Shown here: piece after piece, positions 16,167 through 24,839 of the stretch
Layout of the letters: each line of letters starts with the position of its first letter
Position numbering within the stretch: the stretch's first letter is position 1
Assembly: GCF_900107135.1 (NCBI RefSeq)
Contig: NZ_FNOV01000009.1
Location: 188,046 to 252,045 of the forward strand
Length of the DNA stretch: 64,000 nucleotides
Direction: 5' to 3'
Source: Hymenobacter psychrophilus
GTDB taxonomy: Bacteria; Bacteroidota; Bacteroidia; Cytophagales; Hymenobacteraceae
Made by a program: the position numbers and the translations under genes
The notes under the pieces: generated by a model
Told to the model about the DNA's origin: nothing
What the model saw: only the letters and a program-made list of their open reading frames with translations
Databases searched by the model: none

Positions 16167-17719
16167 ACCACGCCTTCTTTGGTGATGACGTCCATCAGGC
16201 CGTCTTCGCTCACCACAATAGCCAGGCAGGGATAGGGGCTGCTTTCGACGTAGCGAATGGCCGAGTTGTAGCGGGCACCGCGGGTGCTGGTGCCGCGGCC
16301 GGTGGCCTTGCCATCCAAAATCACGCCGATGGAGTAACAAAAAGCGTCCGGATCGAGGAGCACGGCGCCGTCGATGGCCGTGACGAGGCGGGTAATGAGC
16401 GGGGTGAGCGGCACGGGCTCGATGAGCGTGCACTGCAGCTTGAGGCGGTCGGCTTCGGCCAGGGCTTCGGTGGTAATGACGAGCAGCGTGCCGTGCTTCT
16501 GGCGGCTGGCTTCGAGCACCACGTCCCAGAGCTTTTCCACTTTGGCCGAATCGGTGAGCTCAAACGTGCGGCGCAGGTCGCGGCGGAACTTGGTGCGGTT
16601 GAGGCGGGCGCGGGGCAGGCTGGGGTTGCCATAGTGGGCGCGCATAAGCACCTGTCCGCCGTGCTGAAATTCCCAGGCGTAGTGGGTAATAAAGCTGATA
16701 ACGAACAAGTCCTCCCGCGCAGCGTCGTACTGGCCGATTTGCCGGCCCAGCGCGTACACGTTTTCGCCGTCGGCCAGCAGGCTCACGTCGGAGGTCGTCA
16801 TTTCGAGCAACTTGCGCACGGCCCGGTAATCGGTGAGCGGGGTGGGGCAGGTAAGGGCGAATACCTCCGAGAGGTTGGGGTGGCCGCGGCGGGCCAGTAG
16901 CAGCTTGCCCACGCCCTCGGCCCCCTCGTAGCGCAACGAGGAGATGGTGTTGCAGGTGGCAAACAGCTTGGTGGCCGCCGGATTCATGCCCATATCCTGG
17001 GCCGGCGTGTCCATAAACAGCTTGCCCGCCGAGCGGATAATCTCGTCGGAGTCGCGGGGACGGATAAGCAGCCCCGAGCCTGGTTCGGGTTCGGTCAGCG
17101 ACTTAATGCAGTCTTCGTTGAAGCGCAGAATGGCTGCCTGAATAAGCGAGTGGGGCAGCTGGCGACCATCGGTATAGTAGCGGTTGGGCTGCAGCGAAGG
17201 GTAGCTGTTGTACACCTTGCGGTTGAGCCGCAGTACGGGCATCACCGCAAAACGGCCGATCTGGGCCGGCCAACCGGCAAACGACAGCCGCTTGTCGGCG
17301 GCGTCGAGCACTTCCTGCACGGCCAGGCGCACGCCCCGGCCAAACTGCTTGCGCCGCTGCATGTCCTCGCTTTCGAGGTCGGGGTCGGATGGCTGCCAGT
17401 TTTGGGCCTGCTGCAGGGCTTGGCCCCGCTCCAGTACCTGCGCAAAATGGTGGGCGGGCACCGCTGAGTCGGCGGGCTCGAACTCGGCCGCCGCGTACAG
17501 GTCGTTATGCGTGCGCCCCACGGCCGTCAGGGGTAGCGCCAGCAGATACACGTAGGGGTCGAGGTCTTCGTCGAGGGCATCGAACAGGCCGTTGGCCACC
17601 GTTTGGGCTGCCTGCCGGAACCGCGCCTGATAGGGCCAGATAGGGTGGCTGGCGGGCAACGGCAAGGGTGTGCCAAAGGCAACGGGCGGGGCAGAAAGCA
17701 GCGGCAAAGGCGACAACAT
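16157..17719 (-). CDS. Divergent diadenylate cyclase (DAC) domain protein, DACNV-like
   Basis: 520 aa. The C-terminal 110 residues resemble a diadenylate cyclase domain: IDGAVLLDPDAF matches the DGA motif (about residue 448) and GRGTSTRGARYNSAIRYVE lies where canonical enzymes have GTRHRAA (about 479-490), followed by LAIVVSEDG. The canonical RHR is read here as RYN, so catalysis is uncertain. The first 400 residues, including LRYEGAEGVGKLLLARRG, match no domain I know and may be the sensor region found with DAC domains in this phylum. No membrane helices. Canonical members make c-di-AMP from two ATP. The gene is alone, convergent with the DUF4442 gene. Confidence 0.75.
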   Translation of the reverse strand: MLSPLPLLSAPPVAFGTPLPLPASHPIWPYQARFRQAAQTVANGLFDALDEDLDPYVYLLALPLTAVGRTHNDLYAAAEFEPADSAVPAHHFAQVLERGQALQQAQNWQPSDPDLESEDMQRRKQFGRGVRLAVQEVLDAADKRLSFAGWPAQIGRFAVMPVLRLNRKVYNSYPSLQPNRYYTDGRQLPHSLIQAAILRFNEDCIKSLTEPEPGSGLLIRPRDSDEIIRSAGKLFMDTPAQDMGMNPAATKLFATCNTISSLRYEGAEGVGKLLLARRGHPNLSEVFALTCPTPLTDYRAVRKLLEMTTSDVSLLADGENVYALGRQIGQYDAAREDLFVISFITHYAWEFQHGGQVLMRAHYGNPSLPRARLNRTKFRRDLRRTFELTDSAKVEKLWDVVLEASRQKHGTLLVITTEALAEADRLKLQCTLIEPVPLTPLITRLVTAIDGAVLLDPDAFCYSIGVILDGKATGRGTSTRGARYNSAIRYVESSPYPCLAIVVSEDGLMDVITKEGVVSE

Positions 17720-17826
17720 AACGACGGGAAAGTAACGGAAATAGCCCGATGGCCGGCGGCCGGCCAGGTGGCAGGCGGATGCTTGGGGGCACGTTTTACT
17801 CTAAGCGGGCAGCACTACTGCCGGGC

Positions 17827-18621
17827 TTACAACGAGAACACAACCGGCAGCACCATCTTTTGCTTTACCGGCTGCCCTTTATATAAGGCGGGCTCCCACT
17901 TGGGCGCCGCCTTCAACAGCCGGACAGCCTCCTCATCGAGGCCCGAGCCCAGCGGCTTAATGGGCTTTATACCAGTGAGCGAGCCGTCCTTTTCGATGAT
18001 GAATTCCATCATTACCCGGCCTTCTACTTTGCGCTGAAGGGCCAAGGCCGGGTACTTCTGGTTCTGCTGAATCCACTCGAAAAAGGCCTCCGTGCCGCCC
18101 ACGGGACGGGCGGGCTGGTCGGCACTGACCACCTGGGTGGTGGCCCCAGCGGTGCTCGGCGCGGCGGGGGTGCCCGCGGCCGGAGCTGCCGGAGCGTCGC
18201 CGGGAATCTGGAAGCTGATGGGGACCGTAACGCGCTGGCGCACCACGCCGCCGCGGTGCTGGGCGGGCGTCCAGCGCGGGGCCGCCTTTATCAGCCGGAT
18301 GGCCTCGACATCCAGGAGCGGGTGCAGGGGCTGGACCACGGCCACGTTGGAAATGGAGCCGGTTCTTTCAATCACGAACGTAACCGTAACGGTGCCCTGC
18401 GCCCCAGCCTGCAGGGCGGCGGTGGGGTACTGCTGGTTTTCTACTAGGTACTGACCAAAGGCTTCGAGGCCACCGGCGGGCTGGGCAGGCTTCTCCACCG
18501 CGTCGTAGATTTCGCTGGCGGGTGGGGCCTTGGGGTACTTGAGCTTCTGCTGGGCCGCGGCCGGCGCGAGGATGCCGTTGCTCAACAGCCCCAGCAGTAG
18601 GAATCGGAAGTAGTAGTTCAT
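17827..18621 (-). CDS. Tandem TonB C-terminal domain protein
   Basis: 264 aa with a signal peptide-like N-terminus (FLLLGLLSNGILAPAAAQQ). Two homologous TonB_C domains follow, about residues 50-140 and 170-264. Each has the pattern GG.EAF...I..N..YP..AL....G.V...F.IE..GS, then a conserved RLIKAAPRW / RLLKAAPKW near the end. TonB C-terminal domains normally contact outer-membrane receptors and are anchored by an N-terminal helix with ExbB/ExbD; here the N-terminus looks cleavable and no exbB or exbD is nearby. It may act as a periplasmic or envelope-binding protein instead of an energy transducer. Confidence 0.85.
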   Translation of the reverse strand: MNYYFRFLLLGLLSNGILAPAAAQQKLKYPKAPPASEIYDAVEKPAQPAGGLEAFGQYLVENQQYPTAALQAGAQGTVTVTFVIERTGSISNVAVVQPLHPLLDVEAIRLIKAAPRWTPAQHRGGVVRQRVTVPISFQIPGDAPAAPAAGTPAAPSTAGATTQVVSADQPARPVGGTEAFFEWIQQNQKYPALALQRKVEGRVMMEFIIEKDGSLTGIKPIKPLGSGLDEEAVRLLKAAPKWEPALYKGQPVKQKMVLPVVFSL

Positions 18622-18811
18622 TAGGGCAAAAGGGCAAAATAAGGATTAATGAGGGCAGGTAGAGCTACAATAACTGAACCATCCGCCGACCAAGTTCGGG
18701 CTTCTGTTGTACAGTTCCCGCCACTGCCCGGCTTTGGGCCAAGAGAATCTTTCGTAGTTTCCGACCCCATCAGCCTTTAAAATCGGCCTTCCGCTACGAA
18801 ACTTCGGAATT

Positions 18812-19528
18812 ATGAACAACAGCAAGTTAAGTGGCTTACTGGCCTGCGTAGGTCTGCTTGGAGGCTGCACAAAGGAAAAACTACCCCCGGCCGTAGTGTT
18901 AACGGGCAAAGTAGAGTTGGTCACGGAATTCGGAACGCCGGTGGTTGCCGGCAGCGGAATAAGTACGGAATCGATACAAGTGAAAACTGCCGTAGACAGC
19001 ACCGCGACGGACCCCGATGGCCGTTATAAGGTGAGAGGAGCATCCAGGGCACAAACCCTGACCTTTGCCAAGACCTATATCGGCACGTATCGGATGATAA
19101 ACTACCTGCCGCAAAAAGGCCAGGAAGTACCCCTGGTGAAGCTAGGGGTTAGGCCATCTTATACCATTGCCAGTGCCTATGTGAAAGTAGGGGCGGATTC
19201 CGTGTACGTGCAAGGTGTGGTTGGTACAGAGAATATTCCGGGGTTGCCGCCCCGTCGACACCGGCTGTTCTTTCAATCCGGCCCGGTTTCGCCGCTCAAT
19301 TATTCGCTGTCGGTTGGTGGAGAAACGAACATAGGGAACAATCGATATATTGATGCGGTTCCTTTCTCTCTGCTTCGCGCCGCCGGATTGCTGCCAGGCA
19401 CGCCAATTCAGCTTAAAGTGTATGCCGATAATGCATACGCTGACACGTATCTGGACTCGACAGGGCAGAAGCTGGTCTATCCAGCCGTATCATACTTTGG
19501 TTCCAATAACGTCATCTTCACCTACTAG
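18812..19528 (+). CDS. Hypothetical lipoprotein
   Basis: 238 aa. The N-terminus LSGLLACVGLLGGCTKEK ends in lipobox LGGC, so it is probably a lipoprotein. The mature part begins with a segment like a carboxypeptidase-regulatory or Ig-type beta domain (VVLTGKVELVTEFGTPV, DSTATDPDGRYKVRG), common at the front of Bacteroidota surface proteins. The remaining 140 residues are beta-rich with no known motif. It stands alone between the TonB-C gene (divergent) and the MutS-like gene (45 bases downstream). Base composition is slightly lower in GC than its neighbours. Confidence 0.7.
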   Translation: MNNSKLSGLLACVGLLGGCTKEKLPPAVVLTGKVELVTEFGTPVVAGSGISTESIQVKTAVDSTATDPDGRYKVRGASRAQTLTFAKTYIGTYRMINYLPQKGQEVPLVKLGVRPSYTIASAYVKVGADSVYVQGVVGTENIPGLPPRRHRLFFQSGPVSPLNYSLSVGGETNIGNNRYIDAVPFSLLRAAGLLPGTPIQLKVYADNAYADTYLDSTGQKLVYPAVSYFGSNNVIFTY

Positions 19529-19573
19529 GCACCTGTAGTCCTTACCTTCGCTGCTTCATCAGTAGCCGCTGCC

Positions 19574-21478
19574 GTGCCCGATTCTGCCGCTTACCATCCG
19601 CTCAACCCAAACCCCGCCGACCTTTTCCAGGAGAACCTAAAGCACCATACGGCGCAGGAAAGCTATTTTGCCGGCCGGCACCGGGCCGTGGCGCTGGTGC
19701 GGCTGGCCGTGTTTGGGGTAGCCCTGGCCGGCTTGTGGCTGCTGCTGAGCGCGGGCCAGACCGCCGCCGCGCTGGGGCTGGCGCTGGCAGCCTACCTGGT
19801 ATTTATTGGCCTGGTGCGCTGGCACGAGGCCGTGGGCTACCGCCGCGAGCATCATCGGCTGCTGGCGCAAATCAACCAGGGCGAGCTGGCCCGGCTGGCC
19901 GGCGAGCTGGCCGGCTTCGACCCCGGCCGCCGCTACCTCGATGCCCAGCACCCCTACGCCGCCGACCTCGACGTATTCGGCGACCACTCGCTGTTTCAGC
20001 TCCTCAACCGCAGCACTTCGCGGCTAGGGCAAGACTGGCTGGCGGGCTGGCTACTGGCTCCGGCTGCGCCCGAAACGGTGCGCGAGCGGCAACAGGCCGC
20101 CGCCGAGCTGGCCCCCAACGTAGCCTGGCACCAGGAGTGGCAGGCCCGCGCCCGCCACTATCCGCGCCAGGAAACCGACCCGCGCCAGTTTGCCGGCTGG
20201 CTGCGCGAACCCGATTTTTTTGCCGGCCGTGGCTGGGTGCTGCCGCTGCTGGGGCTGCTGCCGCTGCTGGGGCTGGCGGGCGTGGTGCTGATGCTCGGCG
20301 GCTACGGGGCGCAGTGGCTGTTGCTGCTGCTACCGGCGGTGGCGCTCAACAGCGCTTTTGGCCAGGTGCGGGCCCGCTACTACGAGCATGCTACCACCAT
20401 GCGCGACGCACTGCGGGCCGCCCACGACCAGCTGGAGCACTTCGAAGCCGGCAGCTGGCAGAGCCCGACTCTGCAACGGCTGTACCGCACGCTGCATGAA
20501 ACCGGCAACACGGCCGCCGCCCGGCTGCTCAAGCGTTTGAGCAACATTGCCGGCTGGTTTTCGGCCCGCCAGAACCCGGCCGTAGCGGGCGCGCTAAATA
20601 CGTTGCTGCTCTGGGATTTGTGGGGTATCTGGCAGCTGGAACGCTGGAAGCGGCGCATTACGGGCGGCCTGGAGCCGCTGCTCGAAGCGGCCGCCGAGCT
20701 GGATGCGCTGGTGAGTCTGGCCGCTTTCCGGGCCGCCAATCCCGCTTTCATCGAACCCGACCTGTCGGCCCCGGCCCTGACGGTGGAAGCCGCCGCGCTG
20801 GGCCACCCGCTGCTGTTTGGCGGCGAGGGCGTGCGCAACGATTTTGCCACCACCGGCCCGGGCCAGACGGTGATTGTAACGGGCTCGAATATGGCCGGCA
20901 AAAGCACCTTTCTGCGCACCGTGGGCCTGAATCTGGTGCTGGCCCAGTCCGGCGCCGTAGTGGCGGCCGCTACCTTCCGTTGCGGCCCGGCCCAGGTGTT
21001 CACCGCCATGCGCAGCCACGACAACCTAGCCGAAAGCACCTCCTCGTTCTATGCCGAACTCAAGCGCCTGCGCCTGCTGCTGGATTTGACGGAGAAGGAA
21101 GAGTTGAAAGCCGATGATAAAGCGGGTTCGCCGGCCGCTACCGCCGCGGCGTCTACCAACGGCCGAAGCCCTATCCCGGTGTTCTACCTGCTCGATGAGA
21201 TTCTGAAGGGCACCAACTCGGCCGACCGCCACCGCGGGGCCCGGGCGCTGGTGTATCAGCTGCGCGAGCGAGCCGCCAGCGGCCTTATCAGCACCCACGA
21301 CCTGGAGCTGGCGGCCCTCGAAGCCGACCTGCCCGCGCACGTGCGCAACGTCAGCTTCAACTCCTACCTCAACCCCGACGGCACCCTGCGCTTCGACTAC
21401 CACCTTACGCCCGGCGTCTGCCGCTCGTTCAATGCCAGCCAGCTTATGCGACTGATGGGAATAGACGTAGATTTTTAG
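19574..21478 (+). CDS. Membrane MutS-family ATPase (MutS-related protein)
   Basis: 634 aa, starting with GTG at 19574. Two hydrophobic hairpins are clear (about residues 38-80 and 222-266), then a helical MutS core/lever region and a C-terminal MutS ATPase domain: Walker A GSNMAGKSTFLRTVG (about 437-451), then SFYAELKRL, the Walker B YLLDEILKGTNSADR and the switch STHDLELA. No mismatch-recognition domain I is present. This membrane-anchored group is common in Bacteroidota; because it lacks the mismatch reader, a role in classical repair is doubtful. A near-consensus TACCTTCG box (19543-19550) precedes it. Confidence 0.88.
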   Translation: MPDSAAYHPLNPNPADLFQENLKHHTAQESYFAGRHRAVALVRLAVFGVALAGLWLLLSAGQTAAALGLALAAYLVFIGLVRWHEAVGYRREHHRLLAQINQGELARLAGELAGFDPGRRYLDAQHPYAADLDVFGDHSLFQLLNRSTSRLGQDWLAGWLLAPAAPETVRERQQAAAELAPNVAWHQEWQARARHYPRQETDPRQFAGWLREPDFFAGRGWVLPLLGLLPLLGLAGVVLMLGGYGAQWLLLLLPAVALNSAFGQVRARYYEHATTMRDALRAAHDQLEHFEAGSWQSPTLQRLYRTLHETGNTAAARLLKRLSNIAGWFSARQNPAVAGALNTLLLWDLWGIWQLERWKRRITGGLEPLLEAAAELDALVSLAAFRAANPAFIEPDLSAPALTVEAAALGHPLLFGGEGVRNDFATTGPGQTVIVTGSNMAGKSTFLRTVGLNLVLAQSGAVVAAATFRCGPAQVFTAMRSHDNLAESTSSFYAELKRLRLLLDLTEKEELKADDKAGSPAATAAASTNGRSPIPVFYLLDEILKGTNSADRHRGARALVYQLRERAASGLISTHDLELAALEADLPAHVRNVSFNSYLNPDGTLRFDYHLTPGVCRSFNASQLMRLMGIDVDF

Positions 21479-21490
21479 GCTACAAGGCCT

Positions 21491-21898
21491 TTAAGCGCCC
21501 AGTTGCCGCTGGAAGTGCAGCTGCAGCAGGTCGCTTACTTTTTCTTTGGTGAGGGGTTTGCTGACCAGACCGGCAATAGACAGCTCATCGAGGCGAACCA
21601 GGTCGCGCGCATCCATGGTGGTCGTGAGCATGACCACCACCGTGGCGCCGCGCTGCTCGGCGGGCAGTTGCTGGTAGGCTTCCAAAAACTGCATGCCGCT
21701 CATGCCGGGCATGTTTACATCGAGCAGGATGAGGGCGGGCGCGTCGGGGGTACCTTGGGCCAGCAGGCCGAGGGCCGCGGTGCCGCTTTCGGCTACCAGC
21801 ACGCGCTCGGCTACTTCCAGTTTGTTAAGTAGCAGCTCGTTGAGAAAGTTGTTGGTCTGGTCGTCGTCAATCAGCAGAATACTCGGTAGTTTTTCCAT
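21491..21898 (-). CDS. Single-domain response regulator (CheY-like)
   Basis: 135 aa from the ATG at 21898; a longer frame adds 22 Pro/Gln-rich residues and is rejected. The receiver fold is complete: acidic pair in ILLIDDDQTNN, phosphoacceptor Asp in ALILLDVNMPGM, Thr/Ser switch in VVVMLTTT and the conserved Lys in GLVSKPLTKEKV. There is no output domain, so it must pass its signal by protein contact. It lies 113 bases downstream of the large PAS histidine kinase on the same strand, which is its likely phosphate donor. Confidence 0.93.
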   Translation of the reverse strand: MEKLPSILLIDDDQTNNFLNELLLNKLEVAERVLVAESGTAALGLLAQGTPDAPALILLDVNMPGMSGMQFLEAYQQLPAEQRGATVVVMLTTTMDARDLVRLDELSIAGLVSKPLTKEKVSDLLQLHFQRQLGA

Positions 21899-22011
21899 AG
21901 GGTTGGGTGGTGGTTGTGCTGCTGGTTGATAACGACTTGTTGGCGATGGTTGGGTGTGGGGCAACTTACTTCGGGCGGCACAGCCTGGCCGGGAACAGGT
22001 AGGGGAAGACG

Positions 22012-24669
22012 CTACTCGGTGGCGGGTAAAAATACGGTAAACGTGGTGCCCACGCCCGGCTCGCTACGCACTTCAATGCTGCCGCCGGAATTTTCCACTA
22101 TTTTCTTCACCATGTACAGGCCCACGCCCGAGCCCGGTACGTGGTTGTGCAGCCGCCGAAACAGCTGAAACAGCTCCTGCCGCTGGGTTTCGCTCAGGCC
22201 CAGGCCATTGTCGTGTACTTCCAGCACCACCTGCTGGCCCACGTGCCGGCAGTGCAGCCGCACGTGCGGCGGGCGCAGGGGCATACGGTACTTAATAGCG
22301 TTGCTGAGCAGGTTGTATACCACCGAGCGCAGGTTTTTAGCCGAGAACCGCACGGTTGGGCAGCCGTCGAGCTCGGTTTCGAGCAGGGCGCCCGCCGCGT
22401 CCAGCTCGGGGCCCATATCCAGGCGCACGGCTTCTACCAGCGCGGGCAGGTCCACGGCTTCGGGCGGCTGGTCGAAGGTGGTTTGCTGCAGGCGCGACAC
22501 GTCGGTGAGGTGGACCAGTGTCTGTTGGAAGCGGGCCACGGCGTCTTCCATCATGGTCAGGAGTTGGGGTACGGGCTCCTGGGCGCGGGCCGCGGCGGGC
22601 AGGTGCTCGCGCAGGGCCAGCAGCAGCCCCTCCACGTTGGTAATGGGCGATTTTAGGTCGTGCGAGGCCGAATACACGAACGTATCAAGGTCGGCGTTGG
22701 TGCGGCTGAGGCGGTGGTTGGAGTCGGCCAGTTGCTGGTTGGTGGCCTGCATTTCCTCGTTGATGGCGGCCAGCCGCTCGTTGAGCTCCTGCACCTGCTG
22801 GCGGGCCACCACCTGGTCGGTTACTTCGGTGCCAATGGCCACCAGCCCACTAATGGTTGCTGTTCCGTCGTGCAGGGCCTGAAAAGCGAAGTTGAAGTAG
22901 CCTAAGCACGGTTGGCCGGTGTGGGCGCGGTCGAGCTGAACCGGACTTTCATTGATGAAAAAGGTTTCGCCGGTTTCCATCACTCCAGCCAGAATTTCTT
23001 CGAAGCCCTGGCCGGCTGTATCGGGTACGGCCTCGAAGTAGGGGCGGCCCAGGGTGGTGGCGGGGTCGCGGCCCCACAGGGTACTCATGGCCGAGTTGGC
23101 CAGTTCCACCCGCAGCTCGGGGCCGCGCATAATCACGATGGGCACTGGCACCTGCTCGAAAATGGCTTGTAGCTCGCGCTGGCGGCTTTCCCGCTCGTGG
23201 CGAGCCAGCACCCGCTCGCTTACTTCCATGGCAAATACCTGCACCCCCCGTACCTGTTGCTGCGCATCGAACAAGGGCTGCGCCGTGATATCGAAGTAGC
23301 GCTGCTGGCCGGGCTCGTGGGCCAGTTCGGCGGGCGTTTCGCGGGTAACCAGCGGCTGGCCGGTATTGTATACGCCGTTTGCCATGGCTACCAGACCCTG
23401 GGGCACCGCCTCAGGCAGGCATTCGGCCCAGGGCTTGCCCAGCACGGCGCGCCCACCGGCCAGCACTTGGTAATGCTCATTAAAGAAGGTGAAGCGATGC
23501 TCGGGGCCGCTGAACGTGACGATAATGGCCGGTACCTGGCCCAGAATCTGGCCCAGCAGCTCTTGCTGCAGCCGGGCCTGGCCGCGCTGGTGCTCGGCCT
23601 CAGCCAGCGCCTGCTGCACCTCCCCGGTGCGCCGCGTTACCCGGCTGTCCAGCTCTTCGTTGAGGCGCTGCAGCTGCAGCTGGGCATCCAGCAGGCGCAC
23701 GTTGGCGGTCTGGTACTCCTCGTTAGCGGCATACAACTCCTCATTGATGGCGGCCAGTTCCTCGTTGGCGGCAGCCAGCTCCTCGTTGAGATGCTGTACC
23801 TGCTGGCGCGCGAGCACCTGCTCGGTTACGTCCACGGCAATGGCTACGATACCCAACACCCCACCCGCGGGACCCGCCGAATCATATAGCGGCTGATAGG
23901 TAAAGTTGAAAAAGCGCGTCTCCAAATTGCCCCTGGAATCGCGCAGCCGGGCCGGCACCTCCTGCCCCCGGAAGGCCACCCGGGTCCGGAGCACCTCCCG
24001 GATTTGCCCGTCGAAGCCCTGGCCCCGCAGTTCGGGCATAGCTTCCAGCATGGGCTGGCCCAGCACTGCGGCGGCCGGGTAGCCCCAAATGGCGCACATC
24101 ATCTCGTTGGCCGCCCCAATTACGCACTCCTCACCTTGGTAGAGGCAGATGGCCACGGGGGCCTGGGCCAGCAGCGCCTGTAATAAGTTGCGCTCGGTTT
24201 CGGCCGCTGCCCGGGCCTGCTGCTCGGCCTGCTGGCTCTGGCGCAGGGCCTCCTCAATAGCGGTGCGGGGCGCGTCGTTGGTGTCGGTGAAGCTGACGAG
24301 CAACAGCGGGCCGTGGCGGCGGGCCGAGAGGTAATAGTAGCCGTCGAGGTCTTCGTAGCGGTAGTCGAACTGGCGCTGCTGGGTGCCCGGAGTCCGGAAC
24401 GCTTCGCAGTAGAAGGCGAAAATACCGGTCGGGAGGGAGTGGGGGTACAGGCTCAGAAACGACTCGGTGGGCCGGGCCGGCTGCGCCAGCATGCGTTGGG
24501 CGGCGGGGTTGAGGTATTCGTAGGCCAGATCGACAATAACTGCCCCCGCCGCGCTATATACCGGGCGGAACAGAATCAGGCCAGTCTGCGACACGTCGAG
24601 CAGGTCGAGCAGCAGGTCCTCGGAAGCCGGCACGTCGGCCGGCAGCATCGGAACCATCTTATCCGCCAT
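22012..24669 (-). CDS. Multi-PAS sensor histidine kinase
   Basis: 885 aa with no membrane helix or signal peptide, so a cytoplasmic sensor. Four PAS-like modules can be seen, near residues 20-115, 155-290, 370-495 and 505-630, each ending in a line such as VLGIVAIAVDVTEQVLA. Between the second and third is a long coiled coil of ELAAANEELAAINEEL repeats. The HisKA box FVYSASHDLKSPITN (His about 671) and the HATPase boxes VVYNLLSNAIKYR, VHDNGLGLSETQR and GSGVGLYMVKKIVE are intact. The adjacent single-domain response regulator is its likely partner. The ligand bound by the PAS domains cannot be read from sequence. A near-consensus TATCTTCG box lies about 40 bases upstream (24710-24717). Confidence 0.94.
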   Translation of the reverse strand: MADKMVPMLPADVPASEDLLLDLLDVSQTGLILFRPVYSAAGAVIVDLAYEYLNPAAQRMLAQPARPTESFLSLYPHSLPTGIFAFYCEAFRTPGTQQRQFDYRYEDLDGYYYLSARRHGPLLLVSFTDTNDAPRTAIEEALRQSQQAEQQARAAAETERNLLQALLAQAPVAICLYQGEECVIGAANEMMCAIWGYPAAAVLGQPMLEAMPELRGQGFDGQIREVLRTRVAFRGQEVPARLRDSRGNLETRFFNFTYQPLYDSAGPAGGVLGIVAIAVDVTEQVLARQQVQHLNEELAAANEELAAINEELYAANEEYQTANVRLLDAQLQLQRLNEELDSRVTRRTGEVQQALAEAEHQRGQARLQQELLGQILGQVPAIIVTFSGPEHRFTFFNEHYQVLAGGRAVLGKPWAECLPEAVPQGLVAMANGVYNTGQPLVTRETPAELAHEPGQQRYFDITAQPLFDAQQQVRGVQVFAMEVSERVLARHERESRQRELQAIFEQVPVPIVIMRGPELRVELANSAMSTLWGRDPATTLGRPYFEAVPDTAGQGFEEILAGVMETGETFFINESPVQLDRAHTGQPCLGYFNFAFQALHDGTATISGLVAIGTEVTDQVVARQQVQELNERLAAINEEMQATNQQLADSNHRLSRTNADLDTFVYSASHDLKSPITNVEGLLLALREHLPAAARAQEPVPQLLTMMEDAVARFQQTLVHLTDVSRLQQTTFDQPPEAVDLPALVEAVRLDMGPELDAAGALLETELDGCPTVRFSAKNLRSVVYNLLSNAIKYRMPLRPPHVRLHCRHVGQQVVLEVHDNGLGLSETQRQELFQLFRRLHNHVPGSGVGLYMVKKIVENSGGSIEVRSEPGVGTTFTVFLPATE

Positions 24670-24839
24670 AAAGGAAGCTGAAAATCAAACTGAACAAAAG
24701 GGAAGAGCCCGAAGATACCCGCCAGCTGCCAGATTACCGCCGTTGCGGGGGCAGAATATGGGCGGGCGGTTGCAACTTGCGGCCGGGCCACCGGACTACT
24801 CGCCGCCGCCGGCCTTCCGAACCCCATTTGCCGCCGCTT

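Noticed and set aside
17827..18621. Typical TonB energy transducer
   Set aside because: There are two C-terminal domains, the N-terminus looks cleavable, and exbB/exbD are absent, so the usual role is not assumed.
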